Source of the DNA: an uncultured Bacteroidales bacterium
GTDB taxonomy: Bacteria; Bacteroidota; Bacteroidia; Bacteroidales; Paludibacteraceae
Direction of reading: 5' to 3'
Assembly: GCA_903912795.1 (NCBI GenBank)
Contig: CAIWIS010000042.1
Location: 1-5,773 of the forward strand
DNA: 5,773 bases
The position numbers were made by a program, and so were the translations under genes. Below, one piece after another: positions 1 to 5,773 of this stretch. The notes beneath the pieces are model-generated. The model ran no database searches. It had not been told where the DNA came from and saw only the letters and a program-made list of their open reading frames with translations. The number at the start of each line of letters is the position of its first letter. Position 1 is the first letter of the stretch.

Positions 1-3
1 GTA

Positions 4-26
4 TTGAAATTGAAAAACAATTTTAA
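4..26. repeat. Inverted repeat (AT-rich hairpin)
   Basis: TTGAAATTG (4-12) can pair with CAATTTTAA (18-26) around a loop of five A residues, giving nine pairs including one G-T wobble. It is rich in A and T and therefore weak. It may be a transcript-end structure for a gene to the left, or a chance fold in AT-rich DNA. Confidence 0.3.
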
Positions 27-29
27 TTA

Positions 30-51
30 TTTGGGTATTTAATACCTCAAA
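30..51. repeat. Inverted repeat, possible weak terminator of an upstream unit
   Basis: TTTGGGTAT (30-38, read with one unpaired G) and ATACC(T)CAA (42-51) form a short stem with a GGTAT/ATACC core at 34-38 and 42-46, a three-base loop and one bulge. A modest T-rich stretch (CTTTTG) follows at 55-60. It could end transcription coming from the left, but there is no clean T tract, so the terminator reading is uncertain. Confidence 0.25.
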
Positions 52-118
52 TTGCTTTTGAAAATATTGATTTAAAAAAAAATAACCCACTTGAATAGCC
101 TAATCCAAAATAAATTAC

Positions 119-126
119 TATATTTG
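119..126 (+). promoter_or_regulatory. Probable dnaN promoter, Bacteroidota-type -7 element
   Basis: TATATTTG at 119-126 matches the Bacteroidota -7 consensus TAnnTTTG exactly. Transcription starting a few bases downstream would give a leader of about 30-35 nt before the dnaN start at 167, which is a sensible length. The upstream -33 element (TTTG or TTG) is poor: the nearest candidate, CTTGA at 90-94, lies about 25 bp away, longer than usual. Matches to this 8-mer arise by chance in AT-rich DNA, so its position carries much of the argument. Confidence 0.4.
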
Positions 127-166
127 TTGTTCAAATTCACATCATAAATATTTAAATCATCTATAT

Positions 167-1306
167 ATGAAATTCGTTGTATCAAGCACTGAGCTATTAA
201 GCCATTTACAAGCCATAAGTCGTGTAATTAACAGTAAAAACTCTTTACCAATTCTGGACAATTTTTTACTTCATATCGAAGGTAATACACTGACTATGAC
301 CGCATCGGATATAGAAACAACATTAATAACATCAATGACAGTTGATAATGTTGAAGGAGATGGAAAGGTTGCTGTTGTGTCGCGATTATTGCTCGATACT
401 TTACGTGAATTTGCTGATCAACCACTTACTTTTAGTATAAACGATAGCAATTTAGCTATGGTTATTACTTCGGCTAATGGTTCATATAATTTTATTGGCC
501 AAAATGGCGACGAATATCCACGTATGCCACAGCTACTTGATGAATCACGTGTTTTGACATTACCTGTTACAAGTTTAGCAGCCGGAATTAGCAAAACACT
601 TTTTTGCACAGCCGATGATGAGCTTCGTCCAGTGATGAATGGCGTTTATTTTGACATTGAAAAAGAAAGTATCACTTTTGTAGCTACCGATGCACATAAA
701 CTTGTACGCTTAAAAACACCTCTAACCAGCATTACCTTGGGCGAGGATGAAGAAAAAGTGAGCTTTATTTTGCCAAAAAAACCAGCTACCATGTTGAAAA
801 ACATTTTACCAAAGGAAAGTGGTGAAGTAGAAGTGAAATTTGACTCAAAAAATGCTTATTTCAAACTTGCAAATTATACAATGATTTGCCGCCAAGTTGA
901 AGGTCGTTTTCCGAACTACAATGGCGTTATCCCAAAGCAAAATTTATACAAAATAATTATTGATCGGAGCACATTTATTAATGCTTTAAAACGTGTATCT
1001 GTATTTTCGAATCAAGCAAGTAATTTAATTAAACTTGATTTTCACGATAATATGATTCATATTTCGGCTCAAGATATCGACTTCTCAATTTCAGCCGAAG
1101 AAACTATCAACTGTCAGTTCGAAGGTGAACCAATAAAAATTGGCTTTAAATCGGCATTTCTGATTGAAATTCTGAATAATATTGATTCGTCAGATGTAGT
1201 ACTTGAAATTACTGACCCTTCGCGCGCTGGCTTAATGTTACCTTTCGAAAATCAAACCAACGAAGAGTTACTTATGTTACTGATGCCAATGCTATTAAAT
1301 GACTAA
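167..1306 (+). CDS. dnaN: DNA polymerase III subunit beta (sliding clamp)
   Basis: This is the ring-shaped processivity clamp that encircles DNA and tethers the replicative polymerase and many repair proteins in the cytoplasm. The 379-residue length fits the family (E. coli about 366). Three repeated clamp domains are readable: roughly residues 1-120, 128-250 and 252-379. Family landmarks include RPVMNGVYF (154-162), ATDAHKLVR (173-181), EGRFPNY (245-251) and the C-terminal LLMPMLLN (371-378), whose MPM core corresponds to the E. coli C-terminal hydrophobic cleft that binds clamp-interacting peptides. The start is the usual MKF-type N-terminus. No Shine-Dalgarno sequence precedes it, as expected in Bacteroidota. 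A terminator hairpin lies 33 nt after the stop, so the gene may be transcribed largely alone. No dnaA is seen upstream within the window. The gene looks intact and is not unusual. Confidence 0.97.
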   Translation: MKFVVSSTELLSHLQAISRVINSKNSLPILDNFLLHIEGNTLTMTASDIETTLITSMTVDNVEGDGKVAVVSRLLLDTLREFADQPLTFSINDSNLAMVITSANGSYNFIGQNGDEYPRMPQLLDESRVLTLPVTSLAAGISKTLFCTADDELRPVMNGVYFDIEKESITFVATDAHKLVRLKTPLTSITLGEDEEKVSFILPKKPATMLKNILPKESGEVEVKFDSKNAYFKLANYTMICRQVEGRFPNYNGVIPKQNLYKIIIDRSTFINALKRVSVFSNQASNLIKLDFHDNMIHISAQDIDFSISAEETINCQFEGEPIKIGFKSAFLIEILNNIDSSDVVLEITDPSRAGLMLPFENQTNEELLMLLMPMLLND

Positions 1307-1339
1307 TTAAAGTAAAAAAACTTGATATTTTTCAAAAAC

Positions 1340-1375
1340 AAAAAGGTCGAATGTCGTTGATATTTGACCTTTTTT
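1340..1375 (+). terminator. Hairpin terminator after dnaN
   Basis: AAAAAGGTCGAA (1340-1351) pairs with TTTGACCTTTTT (1363-1374) around an 11-nt loop, and the run of six T residues at 1370-1375 serves as the tail. One pair is a G-T wobble. The flanking A and T tracts make it plausible in both directions. The T tract ends 13 nt before the start codon of the exonuclease gene, so any transcript reaching that gene from dnaN must read through this hairpin. It could therefore also act as an attenuator. Confidence 0.7.
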
Positions 1376-1382
1376 ATCCACA
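1374..1382 (+). promoter_or_regulatory. Exact match to the DnaA-box consensus
   Basis: TTATCCACA at 1374-1382 is identical to the strong E. coli DnaA-box 9-mer (TTATNCACA). It begins on the last T residues of the dnaN terminator and ends 6 nt before the exonuclease start codon. It is the only exact copy I found on either strand. The nearest near-match, TTAACCACA at 4712-4720, has one mismatch and lies inside the helicase gene. A single site does not indicate an origin. Regulatory binding by DnaA is possible, but one exact 9-mer in about 5.8 kb can also arise by chance. Confidence 0.35.
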
Positions 1383-1388
1383 TAAATT

Positions 1389-2156
1389 ATGAAGCTGCAA
1401 TTAAAAAACCCAATTATATTTTTTGACCTCGAAACTACAGGTACAAATACAGTAACCGATCGAATTGTTGAAATTGCGTATCACAAAGTTTCGCCAAACG
1501 GACGAGAAGAGACAAAAACCATACGCATTAACCCCGAAATGCCGATACCTAAAAGTGCTTCGGATATACATGGCATTACCAATGCTGATGTAGCTGATTG
1601 CCCTACTTTTAAAGCTGTAGCAAAAGAAATTGTGCGCGACATCGAAGGCTGTGACCTTGCTGGATACAATTCGAATAGATTTGACATACCTCTGTTAGCC
1701 GAAGAATTATTACGTGCCGATGTTGATATCGACCTTATGAAACGTAAATTTGTTGATGTACAAGTTATATTCCACAAAATGGAAGCACGTACACTTGGAG
1801 CTGCTTATAAGTTTTATTGCGAGAAAGATTTAGTTGGTGCTCACGGTGCCGAAGCCGACACCTTGGCTACGTATGAAGTACTTCAAGCACAACTTGACCG
1901 CTATCCTGAATTAAAAAACGACATTGAATTTTTAGCTAAATTCACCACTCAAAATAATAATGTTGATTTTTCGGGTCGATTAATTTACAACGATAAAGGC
2001 GAAGAAGTGATTAATTTTGGGAAGTATAAAGGCCAACTTGTGACCGATGTATTGAAAAAAGATTTGGGTTATTATGGTTGGATGATGAACAGCGATTTTG
2101 CGCTTCACACCAAAAAAGTACTAACTAACATCAAGTTACGCGACTTCAACAAATAA
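1389..2156 (+). CDS. DEDDh-family 3'-5' exonuclease (DnaQ/epsilon-like)
   Basis: This is a predicted cytoplasmic metal-dependent 3'-5' exonuclease of 255 residues. All five DEDDh catalytic positions are present. Motif I is FFDLETTG with D13 and E15. Motif II is the GYNSNRFDIPLL segment with D99. Motif III is AHGAEADT with H152 and D157. After the exonuclease fold (about 8-170), a small C-terminal module at about 196-248 carries INFGKYKGQ (208-216), resembling the short C-terminal domain found after some exonuclease X-like proteins. The gene follows dnaN after a terminator and precedes the endonuclease gene by 13 nt, so it may head a two-gene unit. It could serve as a proofreading subunit or in repair, and the sequence does not decide between these. 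No standard clamp-binding pentapeptide is evident. The ATG at 1389 places motif I at the usual distance from the N-terminus, and no Shine-Dalgarno sequence is visible. Confidence 0.9.
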   Translation: MKLQLKNPIIFFDLETTGTNTVTDRIVEIAYHKVSPNGREETKTIRINPEMPIPKSASDIHGITNADVADCPTFKAVAKEIVRDIEGCDLAGYNSNRFDIPLLAEELLRADVDIDLMKRKFVDVQVIFHKMEARTLGAAYKFYCEKDLVGAHGAEADTLATYEVLQAQLDRYPELKNDIEFLAKFTTQNNNVDFSGRLIYNDKGEEVINFGKYKGQLVTDVLKKDLGYYGWMMNSDFALHTKKVLTNIKLRDFNK

Positions 2157-2169
2157 AGTTTGAAGCAGA

Positions 2170-3243
2170 ATGTATAAACGATTTTTAATAAGTAGTTTTG
2201 TTCTGTTGTATTTGTGCATTACCTTAACTGCACAATTACCAGCAAACTATTACCACGCAGCCATCGGAAAACAAAGTTCTGAACTTAAAACTGCCCTTTT
2301 TCGGATTATCCAACCACATACCATGTTGGAGTATTATAGCCTAAGTAACTCATTTAGAAGCACTGATTGGCATCCCAATGGCTATTTTTGGGATATGTAT
2401 TCAAATATAAAACGCTCAAATTGGGAATCCGGTGGTTTAAATAGAGAACATAACCTGCCCAAAAGTTGGTTTGGAATAGGTTCGAACGATATTAATTTAG
2501 CCCCAATTGCAACTGATTTGCATAATTTGTACCCTTCGGATGCTGAAGCAAATTCGAAAAAATCGAATTTTGCACTTGGGGTTGTAGGATCAATTAGCTA
2601 TCAAAATGGCGTTGTAAAAGTTGGTTCAAATATTTATCCTGGTTATACTGGAAGCGTTTTTGAACCTGCAAATGAGTATAAAGGAGATTTTGCCCGCGAT
2701 TATATGTATATGGTAACATGTTACGAAGATTATGCAAATATTTGGCAAAGTACAGGAACTTCGTCGATGCTACAACGCAACACATACCCCGTTTTTAATA
2801 GCTATGCTGTAAAACTATTAATGGAATGGCACCGAAACGACCCCGTGAGTATAAAGGAGATAGACAGAAATAATGCAGTTTATAATTTACAAAGCAATCG
2901 CAATCCCTATATCGACCATCCTGTATTAGCAGAATATATTTGGGGAAAATATATTGGTGAAATATGGGATGGTACAAACGATTTACCTGAAACTTCTGAA
3001 CCATTGATTTACGAATACAATGCTGTAAACAATTCCGTATTTGTAAAATTAAACAAACCATCAAAAGCATTGTATAAAGTTTATTCTCTTATGGGAACAT
3101 TAATTCAAAGTGGAAAAATGGATTCGAGTTCACTTATTACTCTCAAAGATCAAAACTCTAATCAAAATATCGAAAAAGGAGTTTATATCTTATCGGTATA
3201 CGCTGGTGGAAGACGCAAAACAGCTCGTTTATTGGTTTTTTGA
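2170..3243 (+). CDS. Secreted endonuclease I family nuclease with T9SS C-terminal sorting domain
   Basis: This is a predicted exported, non-specific DNA/RNA endonuclease of the EndA/Vvn (endonuclease I, beta-beta-alpha metal) family, 357 residues long. A signal peptide covers about residues 1-21 (KR, a hydrophobic run, then a cut near LTA-Q). The nuclease domain spans about 24-265. NREHNLPKSW (91-100) holds the expected general base H94 next to metal-linked E93. DLHNLYPSDAEANSKKSNF (116-134) contains N128, matching the second metal ligand of Vvn. RNPYIDHP followed by EYIWG (244-259) is the typical end of the domain. The last ~80 residues resemble a type A T9SS sorting domain: KVYSLMG (303-309), a GVYILSV strand (337-343) and a final strand ending RLLVF. 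The protein is therefore probably delivered to the cell surface or medium, perhaps to digest extracellular nucleic acid for nutrients. The start lies 13 nt after the exonuclease stop, which suggests cotranscription. Confidence 0.9.
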   Translation: MYKRFLISSFVLLYLCITLTAQLPANYYHAAIGKQSSELKTALFRIIQPHTMLEYYSLSNSFRSTDWHPNGYFWDMYSNIKRSNWESGGLNREHNLPKSWFGIGSNDINLAPIATDLHNLYPSDAEANSKKSNFALGVVGSISYQNGVVKVGSNIYPGYTGSVFEPANEYKGDFARDYMYMVTCYEDYANIWQSTGTSSMLQRNTYPVFNSYAVKLLMEWHRNDPVSIKEIDRNNAVYNLQSNRNPYIDHPVLAEYIWGKYIGEIWDGTNDLPETSEPLIYEYNAVNNSVFVKLNKPSKALYKVYSLMGTLIQSGKMDSSSLITLKDQNSNQNIEKGVYILSVYAGGRRKTARLLVF

Positions 3244-3323
3244 AGCAACAGATAAACATTTTGGACTTGAAATTGTTTATTACTATACTGAATTTAAGTA
3301 TATTACATTAAAATAATACAATT

Positions 3324-4586
3324 ATGAAACACAGCTATTCATCAAAAAGCATCTCAATTCTCATGTTGTTTTTAGCAATGTTCAGCCAAATTACTTTTGC
3401 TCAAGACACCGACAATTACACGCTGTATAAGGCTATTGTAATTGATAAAAACAGTGGAAATCCGTTGGCTTATGCAGGCATTACTGTTGAGGGTACAAAT
3501 TATTCGACAGTATCAAACTCAGATGGCGAATTTGCCATTAAACTCCTATCAAGTATTGAAGACGCTGTTATCAGTATTCAATTTATTGGATATAAGGGAA
3601 AAAGCGTACATGTAAGGGATTTAAAAAACGACAAAAACAAAATTGAACTTGAACCCGTTACAGTAGAATTGCCCGAAATAAGCGTCATTTCAAAAGATGC
3701 TGAAAGTCTTGTGCAAAGTATGCTTGAAAAGAAAGGTATCAACTACGGCACACAAGAAGAGCATCTAACAGCATTCTACCGTGAGTCAATCCGTAGAAAC
3801 AAAACTTATGTGTCGCTATCCGAAGCCGTGGTTGATGTTTACAAACAATCATACAATTCATATAAAAGTGATATTGTAAAGATTTACAAAGCACGTAAAA
3901 AAACCGACTATAGTAAATTGGACACACTGGTTTTTAAACTACAAGGAGGACCTTTCAACTCACTTTATCTGGATTTATTGAAAAATCCCGAAATGATTTT
4001 CACGGACAAAATGCTTGACAATTACGAATTTACATTCGACCGTTCGACCCGAATAGGAAAACGACTTATTTATGTGGTCGATTTTAAACAAAAAAAATAT
4101 GTTGAAGAACCATTATATTTTGGCAAATTATATATCGATGCACAATCATTAGCTTTGAAAACAGCTACATTCAAATTGAATTTAGCAAATAAAGAAGCCG
4201 CATCGAGAATGTTTATTGTAAAAAAACCGTATAATGCTGATGCATATCCAATTGAAACAAACTATAGGATAGATTTCTTGGAAAAAGACAACAAATGGTA
4301 TTACGGTTATAGTAGAATTGAATTAGGATTGCGAGTTAATTGGAAAAAGAAATTATTAAACACAAGCTTTTATTCAACTATTGAGATGGCTGTAACTGAT
4401 AAAGATAAGTCGGATTACAATAAAGAAACTATGAGTAAAGATCGAATCCGTCCAACAATTGTTATAACCGACGAAGTTAGTGGTTTTGCCGATCCTGATT
4501 TTTGGGGCGAATTTAACGTAATCGAACCAGAAAAACCAATTGAAGCTGCTATCCGAAAAATTCAAAAGCAGTTAATTAATAAATAA
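3324..4586 (+). CDS. Exported protein with carboxypeptidase-regulatory-like domain, function unknown
   Basis: This 420-residue protein has a clear signal peptide (about 1-26, cut near TFA-QD). Residues ~33-110 form a carboxypeptidase-regulatory-like beta-sandwich: GNPLAYAGITVEGTNYSTVSN, then SDGEFAIKL (66-74) and ISIQFIGYKGK (83-93). This domain is common at the N-terminus of Bacteroidota SusC/TonB-dependent receptors and DUF5686-type proteins. Here no plug or beta-barrel receptor of usual size (700+ residues) follows. Instead there is a ~310-residue region with LTAFYRES (148-155), a lysine- and tyrosine-rich middle with LQGGPFNSLYLDLL (206-219), and the C-terminal block DPDFWGEFNVIEPEKP (390-405) before a basic helical end. 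I recall the same layout in unnamed Bacteroidota proteins. Location is periplasm or outer-membrane periphery. No enzyme motif, lipobox or T9SS tail is visible. An 80-nt gap precedes it, and a strong terminator follows 13 nt after the stop. Function is unknown. Confidence 0.8.
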   Translation: MKHSYSSKSISILMLFLAMFSQITFAQDTDNYTLYKAIVIDKNSGNPLAYAGITVEGTNYSTVSNSDGEFAIKLLSSIEDAVISIQFIGYKGKSVHVRDLKNDKNKIELEPVTVELPEISVISKDAESLVQSMLEKKGINYGTQEEHLTAFYRESIRRNKTYVSLSEAVVDVYKQSYNSYKSDIVKIYKARKKTDYSKLDTLVFKLQGGPFNSLYLDLLKNPEMIFTDKMLDNYEFTFDRSTRIGKRLIYVVDFKQKKYVEEPLYFGKLYIDAQSLALKTATFKLNLANKEAASRMFIVKKPYNADAYPIETNYRIDFLEKDNKWYYGYSRIELGLRVNWKKKLLNTSFYSTIEMAVTDKDKSDYNKETMSKDRIRPTIVITDEVSGFADPDFWGEFNVIEPEKPIEAAIRKIQKQLINK

Positions 4587-4604
4587 TTGGAATTTAATTA
4601 ATAA
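4572..4604. repeat. Short AT-only direct repeat at the gene end
   Basis: TTAATTAATAA occurs at 4572-4582 and again at 4594-4604, 22 nt apart. The first copy covers the last codons and stop of the exported-protein gene. The second overlaps the left foot of the terminator stem. It is probably low-complexity sequence with no specific role. Confidence 0.3.
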
Positions 4605-4644
4605 TTGAGCCTCAATATCACTTTGACATTGAGGCTCAATTATT
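4600..4644. terminator. Bidirectional terminator between convergent genes
   Basis: A perfect 17-bp stem joins 4600-4616 with 4628-4644; its core is ATTGAGCCTCAAT paired with ATTGAGGCTCAAT. The loop is 11 nt and can close further through TCA/TGA pairing inside it. A T-rich run (TTATTTT) follows on the plus strand, and the complementary strand also reads AT-rich on the other side. The hairpin lies 13 nt after the plus-strand stop at 4586 and 15 nt after the end of the minus-strand helicase gene, so it can stop transcription from both sides. Confidence 0.85.
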
Positions 4645-4659
4645 TTAAGTATGATTCAT

Positions 4660-5773
4660 TTATGAACGCTTTATTAAACGTGGTGCTTTTTGTTCATTCG
4701 AAGCTTCTGGCTTAACCACATGCTTTGGTCTATCAAAATTACTTTCTGTACCTTTTCTTCTTTTACCTTTTCCTGGATCAATTGAAGGTCTCTTTTTCAC
4801 ATTTTTGGATTTAGTACGCGAAATTTTATTACTCTCTATTGGTAAATTCTCAGCTGGATATGGATGATCTTTAACAACCGGAATCTGGATAGAAATCAAC
4901 TTTTGAATATCGCGTAAGTAAGGAAATTCTTCCGAATCACAAAACGAAACAGCTTTACCATCGAGCCCTGCCCTACCCGTTCGGCCTATACGATGTACAT
5001 AAGTCTCCGGCACATTAGGTATTTCGTAATTAATAACCAAATTTAAATCGTCGATATCAATTCCACGTGCGGCAATATCAGTTGCTACCAATACGCGCGT
5101 TGTTCTATCCTTAAAATTACGCAACGCATTCTGACGATTATTCTGCGATTTATTCCCATGTATGGCCTCCGCTTTTATATGTGCCTTTACCAAAAAACGT
5201 TGCACTTTGTCGGCTCCGTGTTTGGTACGTGTAAACACCAAGGCTGTAGCAATTTTCTTATCCTGCAGAATATGAATCAACAAATCTTTTTTATTGGCAG
5301 CATCTACAAAATACATTTCCTGCTGAATGGTTTCGGCAGTGGTCGAGGCTGGTGTTACTTCCACTTCTTCGGGTTTTGTAAGAATTGTTCCAGCCAATAC
5401 ACGTATTGACTCAGGCATAGTAGCCGAAAAGAAAAGTGATTGACGTTTAGCAGGAATAAGTTTCAACAACTTTTTAATATCATGAATAAAACCCATATCG
5501 AGCATGCGGTCAGCTTCATCAAGCACAAAAATGCTTAAATCGTTTAGTTTCACATAGCCTTGATTTTGCAAATCGAGCAATCGACCGGGTGTAGCTATCA
5601 GAATATCAACGCCTTTACGTAGTTCTCCAACCTGCTGACTTTGTGGCACACCACCAAAAACAACTGTGTGACGCAAATTCATAAATCGTCCGTAAGCGGC
5701 AAAACTTTCGCCAATTTGGATGGCTAGTTCACGTGTTGGAGTTACAATAAGCGTTTTAATTTTACGAGGTGAA
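4660..5773 (-). CDS. rhlE: DEAD-box ATP-dependent RNA helicase, RhlE type (5' end missing)
   Basis: This is the C-terminal ~370 residues of a DEAD-box RNA helicase that uses ATP to unwind or remodel RNA, for example in ribosome assembly or RNA decay. The frame stays open to the right edge, so the methionine at 5682 is internal, and roughly the first 70-80 residues (Q motif and Walker A) lie outside the window. In visible numbering: motif Ia PTRELAIQ (12-19), GG (40-41), motif Ib TPGR (61-64), motif II DEAD (85-88), motif III SAT (116-118), motif IV LVFTRTK (178-184), motif V ATDIAARGID (230-239) and motif VI HRIGRTGRAG (260-269). NYEIPNVPETYVHRIGRTG and the YLRDIQKLISIQIP segment match RhlE rather than DbpA or SrmB. 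The last ~70 residues form a low-complexity basic tail with about 20 K/R, typical of RNA-binding extensions. The gene converges on the plus-strand block, and its promoter is outside the window. Confidence 0.93.
   Translation of the reverse strand, partial: SPRKIKTLIVTPTRELAIQIGESFAAYGRFMNLRHTVVFGGVPQSQQVGELRKGVDILIATPGRLLDLQNQGYVKLNDLSIFVLDEADRMLDMGFIHDIKKLLKLIPAKRQSLFFSATMPESIRVLAGTILTKPEEVEVTPASTTAETIQQEMYFVDAANKKDLLIHILQDKKIATALVFTRTKHGADKVQRFLVKAHIKAEAIHGNKSQNNRQNALRNFKDRTTRVLVATDIAARGIDIDDLNLVINYEIPNVPETYVHRIGRTGRAGLDGKAVSFCDSEEFPYLRDIQKLISIQIPVVKDHPYPAENLPIESNKISRTKSKNVKKRPSIDPGKGKRRKGTESNFDRPKHVVKPEASNEQKAPRLIKRS

Larger units (their letters stand above)
1..166. other. Intergenic region upstream of dnaN, no supported gene
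   Basis: This very AT-rich stretch contains no convincing coding sequence. A short plus-strand frame runs from the left edge to a TAA at 24-26 (residues IEIEKQF then stop) and another runs to a TAA at 40-42. Either could be the tail of an upstream gene, but both are too short to judge. The stretch holds two inverted repeats (4-26 and 30-51) and a good Bacteroidota -7 element at 119-126, so it is best read as the end of an upstream unit plus the dnaN promoter region. No dnaA gene and no cluster of DnaA boxes is visible here. Confidence 0.6.

Noticed and set aside
1481..1777. A 98-residue minus-strand open frame inside the exonuclease gene
   Set aside because: It is antisense to the catalytic core of a clearly conserved enzyme and has no independent support.
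2012..2019. TAATTTTG, matching the -7 consensus, about 150 bp upstream of the endonuclease
   Set aside because: It lies inside the exonuclease coding region with no clear partner -33 element, and such matches are frequent in AT-rich sequence.
2031..2057. Possible clamp-binding motif in the exonuclease (QLVTDVL, residues 216-222)
   Set aside because: It lacks the hydrophobic LF-type ending of the clamp-binding pentapeptide and falls inside the folded C-terminal module.
3260..3290. Possible promoter before the exported-protein gene (TTTG at 3260-3263, then TACTATAC at 3281-3288)
   Set aside because: The spacing is acceptable, but the downstream element matches TAnnTTTG poorly, so it is not reported as a feature.
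3110..3316. A 68-residue plus-strand open frame overlapping the end of the endonuclease gene and extending past its stop
   Set aside because: It lies mostly inside the endonuclease in another frame, has no recognisable family features, and the endonuclease frame gives a sensible sorting-domain end. Kept only as a possible frameshift check.
4712..4720. TTAACCACA, a second DnaA-box-like site
   Set aside because: It has one mismatch to the consensus, lies within helicase coding sequence, and stands alone.
5158..5409. An 83-residue plus-strand open frame opposite the helicase gene
   Set aside because: It is fully antisense to conserved helicase motifs, and its cysteine- and phenylalanine-rich composition is typical of a shadow frame.
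5680..5682. Methionine at 5682 as the helicase start
   Set aside because: The frame continues upstream to the window edge and encodes the conserved PTRELAIQ motif, so this methionine is internal and the gene is cut by the window.

Overview
This window is AT-rich bacterial chromosome, most likely from the Bacteroidota and probably a Bacteroidia-type lineage. Four things point there: a type IX secretion (T9SS) C-terminal sorting domain on an exported nuclease, a carboxypeptidase-regulatory-like domain on an exported protein, no Shine-Dalgarno sequence before any of the four visible starts, and a Bacteroidota-style -7 element (TATATTTG) upstream of dnaN. The species cannot be named from the sequence alone.

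Layout: positions 1-166 hold no supported gene. They contain two AT-rich inverted repeats and a probable dnaN promoter. On the plus strand follow dnaN (sliding clamp, 167-1306), a hairpin terminator and an exact DnaA-box 9-mer in the 82-nt gap, a DEDDh 3'-5' exonuclease (1389-2156), an endonuclease I-family secreted nuclease with a T9SS-type tail (2170-3243, only 13 nt after the exonuclease), and an exported protein with a carboxypeptidase-regulatory-like domain (3324-4586). A long perfect-stem hairpin (4600-4644) separates this plus-strand block from a convergent minus-strand DEAD-box RNA helicase of the RhlE type. The helicase runs off the right edge of the window, so its N-terminus is missing.

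How the genes fit together: dnaN and the exonuclease are both DNA replication or repair functions. The exonuclease and endonuclease I are close enough to share a transcript, although one should act in the cytoplasm and the other outside the cell. The exported protein with the regulatory-like domain may be a separate unit, since an 80-nt gap precedes it. The helicase belongs to RNA metabolism and is independent of the others.

I see no CRISPR array, tRNA, rRNA, transposase, phage gene or defence system. All five proteins fall into known families, and I do not see an undescribed system here. The most notable local details are the exact DnaA box in the exonuclease leader, the terminator placed directly before that gene, and the pairing of an intracellular with an exported nuclease.
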